DNA of 64,000 nt from an uncultured Hungatella sp. (GCA_910577935.1 CAJTOT010000001.1:124001-188000); one strand, 5' to 3'. Positions 1 through 8,791 are shown, numbered from the stretch's first letter. Notes: a model not told the origin generated them from the letters alone. Program-made: numbers and translations.

Positions 1-69
1 CTGGGCAAGCCCATAGACATAGACAAGCTGTTTGCCACCTTGCAGAGCATCTTGGGAAGCAGCCGCTAA
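1..69 (+). CDS. C-terminal end of a receiver-domain protein (partial)
   Basis: Only the last 22 codons are in the window, ending with TAA at 67-69. The tail reads KPIDIDKLFATLQSIL, which matches the end of CheY-like receiver domains, where a Lys-Pro after strand beta-5 is followed by helix alpha-5. The gene could be a response regulator or a hybrid sensor kinase ending in a receiver domain. Everything upstream is outside the window, so nothing more can be said about its output domain. Confidence 0.5.
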   Translation: MGKPIDIDKLFATLQSILGSSR

Positions 70-280
70 GGCATGTGATGCCAGGGTCAGAAAAACAGCC
101 CGGGAGGCAATACGTGAAGAGTCAGAATCCCTTCGCCGGTATAGACGATATGTTCGACTGTATCAGGGGAATCCGCCGCAGACACGGCTTCGGCCGCGCA
201 ATCGCGGCGCCCCGCTTTGCTGCTTCCATCCGATCCCTCCCTTGTCCGCCGCTAATTATCTGCTTTTATTATAACCGTCA

Positions 281-303
281 GGCAGGGGAAGATCACCCCT
301 GCC
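281..303. other. GC-rich hairpin
   Basis: GGCAGGGG pairs perfectly with CCCCTGCC across a 7-nt loop. It lies just 3' of the small minus-strand gene at 319-576. Neither strand has a T-tract after it, so it may be a weak terminator or an RNA-stabilising hairpin. The rest of 70-318 shows no convincing gene. Confidence 0.4.
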
Positions 304-318
304 CGATTGAAAACAAAA

Positions 319-576
319 TCAGTCACCTCCATTCTTCTCTTGGCTGATGTCATTTGCTGGATATGTCTGTTGCCGGATGATCGCTTCTATCACATCATCC
401 AGCAGCTCCAAAGCTGCCACATTTCCGCCTTCTTCTGCTGCAGATCCTTTATCTTCGGGGGATGCAATGCCGGTCTTGATTCCCATTTCCCCACCGGAAT
501 TCTGCCCCTTCACGCCTGGAGAGGGCGTTTGGGATTCCAGAACCGTAACAAAACCCTGATGCTGGATATTCATATT
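319..576 (-). CDS. small hypothetical protein (85 aa)
   Basis: A short minus-strand frame starting at ATG 576, preceded by an AAGGAAC-type ribosome site; a longer version reaching 723 lacks one. The product begins MNIQHQGFVTVLESQ, has a Gly/Ser/Pro-rich middle (about residues 15-50) and ends in a probable amphipathic helix (AALELLDDVIEAIIRQQ). No family is recognised. It lies beside decayed genes, so it may be a small orphan or a remnant. Its modest coding character and the ribosome site are the only support. Confidence 0.4.
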   Translation of the reverse strand, partial: NMNIQHQGFVTVLESQTPSPGVKGQNSGGEMGIKTGIASPEDKGSAAEEGGNVAALELLDDVIEAIIRQQTYPANDISQEKNGGD

Positions 577-786
577 TCTGTTCCTTTCTTTCTGTATCTG
601 GGGTTTCTGGATACTTCTTTGCCTCTCTGGATCAGCTGCATACCAGCGGGAATTCCTCCTGGCAGCAGCCCTCTCCTGACAGTGTGAGGTCACTCGGATA
701 TCTGTTTCTCCGCGGATATGCATCTTTTATGAAAATCTGTACAAAGTTCTTCCGGATTAAGTATACCCGCCATCGCCAGTGCGTCA

Positions 787-984
787 TTGACATATGCGGC
801 TGGCGTCTTGTACCGCCGATTCAAGACATCCGAGAAACTAAAAAATATTGAAAGTCAGTTAAAAAAACTCCCATCTTTGGAGCAGCAAAAGATATTGGAT
901 ATTCCGGAATCTATAGTGGCTGTTGAATTGGATTATCGATTATCACGACGGGGAGTGATAGAAAATGTTGATGCTGGTCTTTGA
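787..984 (+). pseudogene. unidentified fragment upstream of truncated sigma-factor ORF
   Basis: An open frame of about 65 codons (TTG at 787) that reads back in frame upstream without a credible start, as expected of a 3' fragment. The peptide has a charged helical part (KTSEKLKNIESQLKKL) followed by LPSLEQQKILDIPESIVAVELDY. The family is not recognised. Its end overlaps the start of the sigma-like ORF at 965 by 20 nt, with a GGGGAGTG ribosome site for the latter inside it. This suggests a former translationally coupled pair. Confidence 0.35.
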
Positions 985-1381
985 CGCGCCAGAAGACAAG
1001 GATAAATTCGTCCACATCTATGAAACATATGGAAAAACGATTTATTGCACATTAGGCCGTTATAATCTCGAGTTGAAATACCAGAAGAAGAAAGAGGAGA
1101 AGAAAGAAGAGCCGGTGAGGAAGCCGCGCAGGTCCCGGGCGGGCAGGAAATATGCCCGGAGCCTGCAGTGCCATGCGCCTGGAATAGAGGCGCACAGCAT
1201 GAAGTGGATGGGGGAGATGCCGGAGAGACAGCTGTGCAGCTCAACATTTGGCGTCTTTCTTGTCAGTTTTCTTTCCACGGGCAGTTCCCTGCAAGAAGAA
1301 TTATTTTCATTACGTTTTGCGCCTGAGACAAGACAATTCGGAATTTCAGGGTGCGATTTTTCGGAAAGCCGAATTATGTAA
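965..1381 (+). pseudogene. truncated ECF-like sigma factor (N-terminus only)
   Basis: The first 34 residues (MLMLVFDAPEDKDKFVHIYE, then TYGKTIYCTLGRYN) match the opening of sigma-70 region 2 in ECF/RpoE-type factors of Clostridia. The frame then switches to a Lys/Glu-rich stretch and low-complexity sequence with no region 2.3-2.4 or region 4. The sequence therefore supports a broken sigma gene whose 3' part was lost, with unrelated sequence read through to 1381. A functional protein is unlikely. Confidence 0.5.
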
Positions 1382-1413
1382 ACAAAGGCTCCTGGAGAAA
1401 ACCCCCAGAAGCC
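1380..1413 (-). terminator. rho-independent terminator after rpmF
   Basis: On the minus strand GGCTTCTGG pairs with CCAGGAGCC across a short loop and is followed by TTTGTTT. It lies 44 nt past the rpmF stop and closes the pduL-ackA-yceD-rpmF transcript. Confidence 0.7.
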
Positions 1414-1456
1414 CTATGTTTCCCAGCTTTTTTCAATTTTGCCAATTTTTCAAATC

Positions 1457-1639
1457 TTAATCTTCAACGCTGACGATCTCTCTCTTGTTGTAGCTGCCGC
1501 AGGCCTTGCAGACTCTGTGAGGCATCATCAAAGCGCCGCACTTGCTGCACTTCACCAGATTCACAGGACCCATCTTCCAGTTGGCTCTGCGTTTATCTCT
1601 TCTTGCTTTTGAAGATTTATTCTTTGGACAGATAGACAT
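1457..1639 (-). CDS. rpmF: 50S ribosomal protein L32
   Basis: This 60-residue protein begins with the L32 signature MSICPKNKSSKARRDKRRAN and carries a zinc-ribbon arrangement, CSKCG then CKACG, at about residues 32-48. L32 is a small component of the large ribosomal subunit near the exit tunnel region. The length is normal for the family. It follows yceD by 3 nt, the usual rpmF-yceD coupling in bacteria. In many Firmicutes plsX and acpP come next; here a terminator and decayed sequence follow instead. Confidence 0.97.
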   Translation of the reverse strand: MSICPKNKSSKARRDKRRANWKMGPVNLVKCSKCGALMMPHRVCKACGSYNKREIVSVED

Positions 1640-1642
1640 GGT

Positions 1643-2170
1643 TCACACCTCCTTATACTGTTTAAAAATATCCTGGATAACAGACATTCTCAGATCCGGC
1701 GAGCTGCGGTCGCAGTCGCAGATCTCATGGTTGAGATTCACTCCACATCTATTACAGATCCCTTTGCAATCTTCATCACACAGGACTTTCATAGGTAAGT
1801 TCAGCATCAGTTCACTTTGAACCAGCTGGTCGACATCCAGATTATAACCTTGCAAATACGGCTGCTCATCGAGAGCTCTCGCTCTGTCCTCGTCTGTCTG
1901 ATTCATATCAAACACACATTCCAAATCGAGGGAGAAGGGAACCTTCACCGGCTCCAGACAGCGGCTGCAGGGTATTATGAGAGACAAACTGACTGTCCCG
2001 TCCAACACCAGCGTGCGCTTGCCTGTGTTCACTACATGAAGCCTGACCGGCTCCGCCTCCACCAGATCGTATACACCACCCGGTGCCTGAAACGTCTTCA
2101 TCTCAAGTTCTTGTGTGTAAACCTTCTCTTTTCCGTCCCTGGTAAACAGCTCTGTCAAGTTAATAAGCAT
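1643..2170 (-). CDS. YceD family protein (DUF177)
   Basis: A 175-residue protein with the DUF177/YceD pattern: CSRCLEPVKVPF near residue 88 and a C-terminal cysteine cluster CDEDCKGICNRCG, followed by CDCD, likely metal-binding. YceD-like proteins are encoded beside rpmF in most bacteria and have been linked to 23S rRNA handling. This gene lies 3 nt upstream of rpmF and downstream of ackA, a common clostridial order. The start at 2170 is the first Met of the conserved MLINLTELF beginning. Confidence 0.93.
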   Translation of the reverse strand: MLINLTELFTRDGKEKVYTQELEMKTFQAPGGVYDLVEAEPVRLHVVNTGKRTLVLDGTVSLSLIIPCSRCLEPVKVPFSLDLECVFDMNQTDEDRARALDEQPYLQGYNLDVDQLVQSELMLNLPMKVLCDEDCKGICNRCGVNLNHEICDCDRSSPDLRMSVIQDIFKQYKEV

Positions 2171-2285
2171 ATTAATCTCCTAATACGCACCTTTGTCATT
2201 ATACATAGGCTGAAAGTATTTGTCAACCGATTCTTTCCAAAACTTATCCTAAGCTTTTCCAAACAACCCGGAGGGCCCGGTTTTT

Positions 2286-3482
2286 CTACTTCACCAGCGC
2301 CAGAGTGTCCCTTGCGATGGCCAGCTCCTCGTTGGTGGGAATCAGCATCACTTTCACCTTGGAGTCCGCCGCGGAGATAACCGTCTTCTTGCCTCTCACG
2401 TCGTTGGCCTCGTCGTCAATCTTCACTCCCAGATAACCCAGGTACTCGCAGATAGCCTTTCTGCCTGCCTTGTCGTTCTCGCCCACGCCGGCGGTAAAGG
2501 CGATGGCGTCCACGCCGTTCATGGCTGCAGTGTAAGCGCCGATATACTTGGCGACACGGTAGACGAACGCCTCCAGGGCCACCTCTGCAAGATGGTTGCC
2601 CTCCTTCTTGGCGTTCTCGATATCACGGAAATCGCTGGATACGCCGCCGCTCATTCCCAGAACGCCGGACTTCTTGTTGAGGATGTTCAGCAGTTCGTTC
2701 ACGTCCTTGCCCTCTTTATTGCAGATAAACTGCACCACTGCCGGGTCGATGTCGCCGCTTCTGGTTCCCATGATCAGGCCCTCGAGAGGGGTAAGCCCCA
2801 TGCTGGTGTCCACGCACTTGCCGCCGATGGAGGCAGACACGCTGGCTCCGTTGCCCAGATGGCACACGATGACCTTGGCCTTCTCCGGGTCCAGGCCGCC
2901 GAACTTGATGGCCTCGCCGGATACGAACATATGGCTGGTGCCGTGGAAGCCGTATCTGCGGATGCTGTACTTCTCATAGTACTCGTGGGGGATGGCGTAG
3001 AGGTAAGCCTTCTCCGGCATCTTCATGCCGAAAGCCGTATCCCAGACCGCCACGTTGGGCTTGCCGGGCATAGCCTTCTCGCAGGCCTCGATACCCATCA
3101 GGTTTGCCGGATTGTGGAGAGGTCCTAAGTCAAAGCACTCTCTGATGACCCGCTTCACATCTTCGTTGACAATGCAGGAATCGCTGTATACGGTTCCGCC
3201 GTGAAGGACTCTGTGGCCGATGGCCGCGATCTCGTCCGTGTTCTGGATCACGCCGTGGTCCTTGTCCTTAAGGGCGTCCATGACCATCTGGATGGCGACC
3301 GTGTGGTCCGGCATAGGGTTCTCCACCACATACTTGTCCTTGTCGGCAGGCTGATGGGTCAGCTTGGAGCCTTCGATGCCGATTCTCTCGCACAGGCCCT
3401 TGGCGATAACGCTCTCATTGTCCATATCGATGAGCTGATACTTCAGAGAGGAACTTCCGCAGTTTACTACTAAGATTTTCAT
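2286..3482 (-). CDS. ackA: acetate kinase
   Basis: Converts acetyl phosphate and ADP to acetate and ATP, the energy-conserving step of fermentation to acetate. The start at 3482 gives MKILVVNCGSSSLKYQ, the family N-terminus with the NxGSSSxK phosphate loop; upstream codons are leader sequence. Further signatures are GHRVLHGG, RRYGFHGTSH, CHLGNGAS and the IMGTRSGDIDPAV loop. At 398 aa it has normal length. pduL lies 40 nt upstream on the same strand, so the two probably act together to turn acetyl-CoA into acetate. Confidence 0.98.
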   Translation of the reverse strand: MKILVVNCGSSSLKYQLIDMDNESVIAKGLCERIGIEGSKLTHQPADKDKYVVENPMPDHTVAIQMVMDALKDKDHGVIQNTDEIAAIGHRVLHGGTVYSDSCIVNEDVKRVIRECFDLGPLHNPANLMGIEACEKAMPGKPNVAVWDTAFGMKMPEKAYLYAIPHEYYEKYSIRRYGFHGTSHMFVSGEAIKFGGLDPEKAKVIVCHLGNGASVSASIGGKCVDTSMGLTPLEGLIMGTRSGDIDPAVVQFICNKEGKDVNELLNILNKKSGVLGMSGGVSSDFRDIENAKKEGNHLAEVALEAFVYRVAKYIGAYTAAMNGVDAIAFTAGVGENDKAGRKAICEYLGYLGVKIDDEANDVRGKKTVISAADSKVKVMLIPTNEELAIARDTLALVK

Positions 3483-3522
3483 GGCTGATATGTCTCCTTT
3501 ATGGTTTCTGTTTATTGTCTTT

Positions 3523-4092
3523 TTATTTGACGATCTCGCCGTACACTTCCCTGCCGCAGCCGGCTGCGTTGGACTCATCTGTGTCAATGTGCATAGCCAA
3601 GGCGTAGGAATCGCTCACACGGACTACCACATCGCCGAATACCAGGCTTCTCCCCTCTGTGTCCACCTTGACAGAAACAACCTGGCCGTTCTCCACGCCC
3701 AGTTCCTTGGCGTCTGCCGTGGTGGCGTGGATGTGGCGCTTCGCGGCGATGACGCCTTCGGCAATCTCGATCTCGCCCTGAGGGCCTACAATCTTGCAGG
3801 GAGCGCTTCCCCCGATATCCCCGGACTCTCTCACCGGCGCGGTAACACCGATGGAGCGGGCGTCTGTCAGAGACAATTCAACCTGTGTATCTTTTCTCAC
3901 CGGTCCAAGGATGGATACGCCTTTCAGCTCCTTCTTAGGCCCCACGATGGTAACTCTCTCCTCACAGGCATACTGCCCCGGCTGGGACAGATCTTTCTTC
4001 TTGGTCAGGACAAAATCCTTGCCGAACAATGCCTCAAGATGCTCCTGGGACAGATGTACGTGGCGCGCGCTTGTCTCAACAATAAATTTCAT
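3523..4092 (-). CDS. pduL: PduL-type phosphate acyltransferase
   Basis: A PduL-fold phosphotransacylase (189 aa) moving an acyl group between CoA and phosphate. Two half-domains are visible, each with a histidine motif: ARHVHLSQEHLE near residue 9 and KRHIHATTADAKELG near residue 118, the expected zinc ligands. There is no N-terminal microcompartment-targeting extension and no pdu/eut gene nearby. Its position directly before ackA suggests it replaces the unrelated classical Pta in acetate formation. The first Met, MKFIVETSARHVHL, is the family start. Confidence 0.93.
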   Translation of the reverse strand: MKFIVETSARHVHLSQEHLEALFGKDFVLTKKKDLSQPGQYACEERVTIVGPKKELKGVSILGPVRKDTQVELSLTDARSIGVTAPVRESGDIGGSAPCKIVGPQGEIEIAEGVIAAKRHIHATTADAKELGVENGQVVSVKVDTEGRSLVFGDVVVRVSDSYALAMHIDTDESNAAGCGREVYGEIVK

Positions 4093-4310
4093 AGTGATAT
4101 TCTCTCCTCTTTCACAGTATTAGATCAACGCCTTCTCTTGATTCCCGCGGGCAGCCAGCCAGGTGGATAATACCTGCATGTGGACATGCCTGCATGCCTA
4201 TATAGAGGCTGCCCTGAGGGTCACGTACCCCGCTGTCTGACAGCAGGTTTGTTGACTCTATCCTATATTTTAGGGGCTTTACCGGTTTTTTTCAAGTACT
4301 GCGCAGGAAA

Positions 4311-5540
4311 TTATTTGCTTTTTTTACAAAACAATATGCCTCTGTTCATTTTCCGGCGGAGCAGGAGAAGAAATATGACCGTGGCAAGCAGCCCCAGGCA
4401 CCCGGCGATTGTGTAATTTGCAGAGACAGGAAGTTTCCTGGCATAGGCCACGGCGGCGGAGATCAGCTGGACCAGCTGGCCGATGCTGAGAATCAGAGCC
4501 AGGCCGTTGAGGACGGCTCCCTCCCGCTCGGAGGCGATGTTGTTCTTAAGCATGGCGATCTGTTCCAGATGGCGGCTGTTTTTGGTGTACTCCTCATACA
4601 GCTCCCCGGTGCCGAAGCTTTTGACGATGTGCGCCGACAGCCGCTGGGGGACATCGTATTTGTAGATATTGTTGTCCCACAGCAAGATGGTCTTGCCGAA
4701 TTCCATCTGCATGGCCAGGGAAGTTTTTGAGGAAATATTGCTGTCGCACAGAAGCTCATCGGTAATCTGGCGGTTGATGCGGCAGAGGGCTGCGTTTTGC
4801 AGAACCGCTATCTCGCATATATAAATCATCAGAACTTCTTCAGGCAGATTCCCGGCAAAGGAATCTTTCATGTCTTTAAGCATGTACACCAGGCTTCTGC
4901 CGGAGACATAGAGCTCGTAAAAATCATACATGGCAATATTTTGGTCTGCCGCGGCCTCCAGTTCGCTGTTTTGAAGCCTGTATTCGATATTCTGGCTGAC
5001 ATTGGATTCGCCTGCCAGAAGGTAGACAAGGTCTTCCATGTTCTTGTCCTCCAGGGAAAGGGTGTACATAACCCGCGAAGTCCCGTTTTTGACAAGCCCG
5101 AATCTCTCAGAGAGGAACCGGGATACCTGGATCTTTTCTACCGCCTCTTCAAGAGACGGGGGGGTTTTTCCCTTGCCGCCGACGAAGAAAAACAGATTTT
5201 CAGAGGAGACCATATCGCCGATCTGGGTGGGATTGTGCTGAAAATTCTCGATAAAAATCTGGGCGATTCCCAGCCCTGTGCTCCTCTGGTACACCAGCAC
5301 CAGATCCACCGGCAGCCACCTCTCCACCTCCTTATAAGTGTCGGTCATGTCCGCCAGCCAGAATTCACCCAGCCAGAATCTCTCCACGCTCTCTGCTATC
5401 CGTCTGTCGCATTCATAGAAAGAGACTTCCTTAATCTTGTCCAGATAGCAGGCCATGTCCTGGGGGATGGAGCCGCCGGGAACGTTTAACTCGGTTTTTG
5501 CTGCCACCGGCAGCATAATGACAATATCAGTGTAAGACAT
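4311..5540 (-). CDS. uncharacterised protein with C-terminal membrane anchor
   Basis: A 409-residue protein of unrecognised family. The first 330 residues are soluble and rich in charged and aromatic residues. They are followed by a charged helix (EQIAMLKNNIASEREGAVLN) and two hydrophobic segments near residues 345-365 and 378-397, ending in a basic tail. This resembles proteins with a large cytoplasmic domain held by a C-terminal helical hairpin, as in CorA-like or YagE-like architectures, but no diagnostic motif is present. Its start overlaps the GNAT gene by 14 nt, so the pair is translationally coupled. The 218 nt between it and pduL hold no gene. Confidence 0.8.
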   Translation of the reverse strand: MSYTDIVIMLPVAAKTELNVPGGSIPQDMACYLDKIKEVSFYECDRRIAESVERFWLGEFWLADMTDTYKEVERWLPVDLVLVYQRSTGLGIAQIFIENFQHNPTQIGDMVSSENLFFFVGGKGKTPPSLEEAVEKIQVSRFLSERFGLVKNGTSRVMYTLSLEDKNMEDLVYLLAGESNVSQNIEYRLQNSELEAAADQNIAMYDFYELYVSGRSLVYMLKDMKDSFAGNLPEEVLMIYICEIAVLQNAALCRINRQITDELLCDSNISSKTSLAMQMEFGKTILLWDNNIYKYDVPQRLSAHIVKSFGTGELYEEYTKNSRHLEQIAMLKNNIASEREGAVLNGLALILSIGQLVQLISAAVAYARKLPVSANYTIAGCLGLLATVIFLLLLRRKMNRGILFCKKSK

Positions 5541-6084
5541 CTTCCAACCGTCTCCTGTCCATTCTGAAAATTTTGTATCCTTTGTCCCCGTGGTCGTGGA
5601 TCATCTCAAGGCCTGTCCGGTATAAAAAGCGCTCCCCGTCGGAGGTGACGGCGGCGGCAGTGATATCCTGGACAAAGACTCCTTCCTCTTCTTTCTTTTT
5701 CAAAAAATCCCACATGGCCTGGGTGAGCATTCTGGCCGCGGTTCCGTTTTGATAATCCGGCGCCACTGCGACGGAGATAATGTAAAGGTATGTACAGGCA
5801 GTGTACTCCGCCACATCCTCCGGCTGAATATCGTCGTCCCTGAAAAGCCCTTTTGACGCGATCTCATCGTGGAGTTCTTTGGAGACAGGGAAAAAACAGA
5901 GATAGCCTGCCAGCCGGCTGTCATCATAAATCAGAGCCAGCATCTCCTTATTCTTTTCAAACCGCCTTTTTATGGAGAGGAACTCGCCTCGATGGTGGGG
6001 AAGATAGGCTTTTTTTTCTATCTCCAGCAGATCATAGACAATGTCCGCAGGAGTATTGTTATTGGAAATCCGGACTTTAAGCAT
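5527..6084 (-). CDS. GNAT family N-acetyltransferase
   Basis: A 185-residue protein with the GNAT core: LYIISVAVAPDYQNGTAARML near residues 95-115 is the beta-4/alpha-3 acetyl-CoA pyrophosphate loop in a slightly divergent Q-x-x-G/A form. The chosen start (ATG 6084, MLKVRIS) has GGAG 9 nt upstream; a longer reading would need TTG. The substrate is unknown. Its 3' end overlaps the downstream membrane-protein gene, so the two are made together, which hints that the membrane protein or its ligand could be the acetylation context. Confidence 0.8.
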   Translation of the reverse strand: MLKVRISNNNTPADIVYDLLEIEKKAYLPHHRGEFLSIKRRFEKNKEMLALIYDDSRLAGYLCFFPVSKELHDEIASKGLFRDDDIQPEDVAEYTACTYLYIISVAVAPDYQNGTAARMLTQAMWDFLKKKEEEGVFVQDITAAAVTSDGERFLYRTGLEMIHDHGDKGYKIFRMDRRRLEDVLH

Positions 6085-6121
6085 ATATGGTTCTCCTGAC
6101 AAATTAATTGTAAGTGATTCA

Positions 6122-6149
6122 ATTATAACATTGTTCTATCTCTTGTCAA
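6122..6149 (-). promoter_or_regulatory. sigma-A-type promoter for the GNAT operon
   Basis: On the minus strand TTGACA (6149-6144) and TATAAT (6127-6122) are separated by 16 nt, 38 nt before the GNAT start codon. Both hexamers are perfect consensus. Confidence 0.75.
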
Positions 6150-6224
6150 GGAAAGGCAGGACAGAAAACAGGCCTGCCTGTAAGCCAATATTCCTGGGGA
6201 AATTCTCGGAGCATGGTTCCCCCA

Positions 6225-6253
6225 TTGCTTTTTATCGAAAAAAATGCTACATT
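6225..6253 (+). promoter_or_regulatory. probable promoter for tmcAL
   Basis: TTGCTT and TACATT separated by 17 nt lie 56 nt before the tmcAL start. The match is moderate; it is the best candidate in the divergent intergenic region. Confidence 0.45.
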
Positions 6254-6308
6254 GTAAATCAGTCCAGGCTGATGCCAGGCATCATGTTTATTCGAAAGGA
6301 TTACCTCT

Positions 6309-7643
6309 ATGTCCCAACAGAACATATCCCCCCAGAAGGTGGTGGGAATCATCGCGGAATACAACCCGTTTCACAACGGGCACGCTTTTCACATCCGGGA
6401 AGCAAAAAAACTCTGCGGCGCCTCCTGCTGCATTGTGGTCATGAGCGGCGACTTCGTCCAGAGAGGAGGGCCTGCCGTCTTTGACAAATACACCCGCGCC
6501 TCCATGGCCCTCTCCTCGGGAGCCGACTTGGTAGTGGAGATGCCTCCCGCCTTCGCCCTGGCAAGCGCCGAGGATTTTGCCTCCTGCGGCATCGCCGTCC
6601 TCGAGAGTCTGGGGGTTGTGAGCCACATATGCTTTGGCAGCGAGTGCGGCCGCGTCGCCCCTCTCATGGAGCTGGCCCATATTCTTGTCCAGGAGCCGGA
6701 AACCTTCCAGGCAGCGCTGAAACAGGAGGTTTCCCTGGGACAGTCCTACCCAAAAGCGAGGCAGACCGCCCTGTCCCGATACCTGTCTTCCCTGAAATGC
6801 TCCCGGGACTCCTCCTCCCTTTTGGCCGCCCCCAACAACACCTTGGGGGTGGAATATTTAAAGGCGTTGATAAAAAGGGGAAGTTCCATCGTCCCTGTGA
6901 CCATCCCCCGTCAGGGAGCCGGGTATCACGATGAAAGTCTGTCCTCCGGCTACAGCTCCGCCACCGCTATCCGCAAGATGATTCTTGAGCCGGGCCGGCA
7001 CCGTGGGACAGGCGCTCCTTTTGCTGATTGTGGTGATGTATCCACACATGGGGCGCTGGCCGATGCTCTAAGCTCCCAGATTCCCCCCGCCTGCCTGAAG
7101 GCGGCCTCCTCCGCCGTGCCTGTGTCCGTCAACGACTTCTCCCTCCTCCTCTCCTACCGCCTCCTGGAGCTGGCCGGGCCGGCGAAAGAGCAGGGGAAAA
7201 GGCTTGAGAGATTTGCCGATGTCTCCCCGGAGCTGGCTCTGCGCATGAGCAGACAAGCCCTTGCATTTTCCTCCTTTGAGGAGCGGGTCGCCGCTCTGAA
7301 GACAAAGCAGTACACCTACACCCGCATCAGCCGCTGTCTCATGCACATTTTACTGAACATGACCCAGGAGGACATGGACACCAGAAAACGTCTGGGATAC
7401 GCTTCTTATATCCGGATACTGGGATTTCGCCGGGACTCTGCTCCCCTGCTGGGCAGAGTGAAAAAGGGCTCCAGGCTGCCCCTTGTAACAAAGACCGCCG
7501 ACGCCCCCCGCCTCCTCTCCCCTGATGCCAGGCAGCAGTTTGAACAGGATTTGTTCTGCTCCCACGTCTATCAGTCCGTGGTTGAACAGAAAATCGGCAT
7601 ACAGCCCAAAAACGAATACACCCGCTCCCTGGTTATCCTGTGA
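6309..7643 (+). CDS. tmcAL: tRNA(Met) cytidine acetate ligase TmcAL
   Basis: Makes N4-acetylcytidine at the wobble position of elongator tRNA-Met, using ATP to activate acetate. The N-terminal nucleotidyltransferase motif is clear: GIIAEYNPFHNGHAFHI with the HxGH box near residue 25, then SGDFVQRGGPAVFDKYTRA. The length of 444 aa is a little above the usual 400 or so. It lacks a same-strand partner: the GNAT gene diverges from it and the glycosyltransferase converges, overlapping its 3' end by 11 nt. Free acetate produced by AckA is this enzyme's substrate, though the genes are unlinked transcriptionally. Confidence 0.95.
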   Translation: MSQQNISPQKVVGIIAEYNPFHNGHAFHIREAKKLCGASCCIVVMSGDFVQRGGPAVFDKYTRASMALSSGADLVVEMPPAFALASAEDFASCGIAVLESLGVVSHICFGSECGRVAPLMELAHILVQEPETFQAALKQEVSLGQSYPKARQTALSRYLSSLKCSRDSSSLLAAPNNTLGVEYLKALIKRGSSIVPVTIPRQGAGYHDESLSSGYSSATAIRKMILEPGRHRGTGAPFADCGDVSTHGALADALSSQIPPACLKAASSAVPVSVNDFSLLLSYRLLELAGPAKEQGKRLERFADVSPELALRMSRQALAFSSFEERVAALKTKQYTYTRISRCLMHILLNMTQEDMDTRKRLGYASYIRILGFRRDSAPLLGRVKKGSRLPLVTKTADAPRLLSPDARQQFEQDLFCSHVYQSVVEQKIGIQPKNEYTRSLVIL

Positions 7644-8724
7644 CGGTTCCCCCTTTCTCCTCCAAAGCTTTCACATTTCCCAAAAGACGCTTGTCTTCCG
7701 GAGCCAGGGCCAGCGCTTTTCTTGCCTCCTCCAGCGCTTCCTCAGTCCGCCCGGTGTAAAAAAATGCCATGGCGCGCAGATCGTGGGGAAGACTTCCCCA
7801 GGCAGAGGCCTCGCAGATATAGGTGGCGGGCCTGTGGGTTATGGCAAGGGCGCAGCCGGTAAAATACAGCACGCCCTCCCACTCCTCCTCTTCGTAGAGC
7901 GCGTGGGCCAGGTCCGTGTAGGGCTCCCTCAGGTGAGGCGCCTGGACGATGGCTTTCAGATACCAGTCTCTGGCCTTTTTCCTCTCCCCCTTCATCAGAT
8001 AGGATTTGGCAATATACCGCATGGATGCCGCCCTCTCGTCCCTCCACAGCGCCGACGGCATGGCCAGGTGTCTCTTCAGCGTCCGGATACAGTCGTCCCA
8101 TCTGCCCTTGTACATGTACTCGCGCCCTAAGTAGTGCATGTTCCGGTCGTCTCCAGGTTCCTCCTCCACAGACAGTTCCAGAAGAGGCAGGTACTGCCCG
8201 CGGGATTTCTGCGCGTCGGGAAAATGATTCAGCTGAACGCCCTGCGCCGTCACCATGACTCCGGGAGCCCCTTCCCCGGTCCATTTAAGCACCTCATGGA
8301 CCGGGTGGACCCACTGATAGCCGTGGCGGCGGTGGGCTTTTTCGATCCAGAATACCACCCCTTCATTTCCCCCCTTCGTAAAACTCCAGGTGTACCGGTA
8401 TCTGGCCTGGCCGGCGCCTTCTGTCCACGCTTTCTCCAAAAGTCTTCTCCAGCCCGGCTCAAACACTTCATCTAAATCCGTGCAGACACAGATGTCCGCG
8501 TCTTCCGGCACCAGCTCTAGGGAGCGGTTGCGGGCTTTGTCAAATCTCCACGGGATGATTGTCTCCTCCGCCACCTTTACCCCCATTTCTCTGAGGCGCT
8601 CTGCCGTATCGTCTTCGGAACCTGTGTCCAGCGCCACGATCTCATCTGCCTCAGACATGGATTTGACCCACCGCTCTGCAAACCGGGCCTCATTTTTGCA
8701 AATCCCATACACAACAACTTTCAT
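7633..8724 (-). CDS. family 2 glycosyltransferase with C-terminal TPR-like repeats
   Basis: The start ATG 8724 has GGGGAGG 4 nt upstream and gives MKVVVYGICKNEARF. Residues 1-110 show the GT-A fold: DTGSEDDTAERL for the nucleotide-binding region and CTDLDEVF as the metal-binding DxD. The C-terminal half (about 210-360) has helical repeats such as AMFYTGRTEEALEEARKALA typical of TPR. Such enzymes occur as peptide or protein glycosyltransferases beside bacteriocin or surface-protein genes. The next gene upstream on the strand is the collagen-like spore protein, which makes glycosylation of that protein's Thr-rich Gly-X-Thr repeats a reasonable inference. Confidence 0.85.
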   Translation of the reverse strand: MKVVVYGICKNEARFAERWVKSMSEADEIVALDTGSEDDTAERLREMGVKVAEETIIPWRFDKARNRSLELVPEDADICVCTDLDEVFEPGWRRLLEKAWTEGAGQARYRYTWSFTKGGNEGVVFWIEKAHRRHGYQWVHPVHEVLKWTGEGAPGVMVTAQGVQLNHFPDAQKSRGQYLPLLELSVEEEPGDDRNMHYLGREYMYKGRWDDCIRTLKRHLAMPSALWRDERAASMRYIAKSYLMKGERKKARDWYLKAIVQAPHLREPYTDLAHALYEEEEWEGVLYFTGCALAITHRPATYICEASAWGSLPHDLRAMAFFYTGRTEEALEEARKALALAPEDKRLLGNVKALEEKGGTVTG

Positions 8725-8763
8725 AGATGCCTCCCCTGGTCTGTTCATTTTCTGCAAAGCTGT

Positions 8764-8791
8764 AAGGAAAGGGCGGTATCCTGGACCGCCC
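8764..8791 (-). terminator. terminator after the collagen-like gene
   Basis: On the minus strand GGGCGGT and ACCGCCC pair around a 7-nt loop, followed by TTTCCTT. It lies 25 nt beyond the collagen-like gene's stop at 8817 and before the glycosyltransferase. Confidence 0.6.

Noticed and set aside
3482..3587. Longer acetate kinase reading from 3587
   Set aside because: The extra 35 residues are not family-like; MKILVVNCGSSS at 3482 is the conserved start.
6150..6215. Possible fourth copy of the branched palindrome (GCCTGTAAGCCAATATTCCTG)
   Set aside because: About 17 of 22 positions match copy 3's arm but no paired second arm was found, so similarity may be chance.
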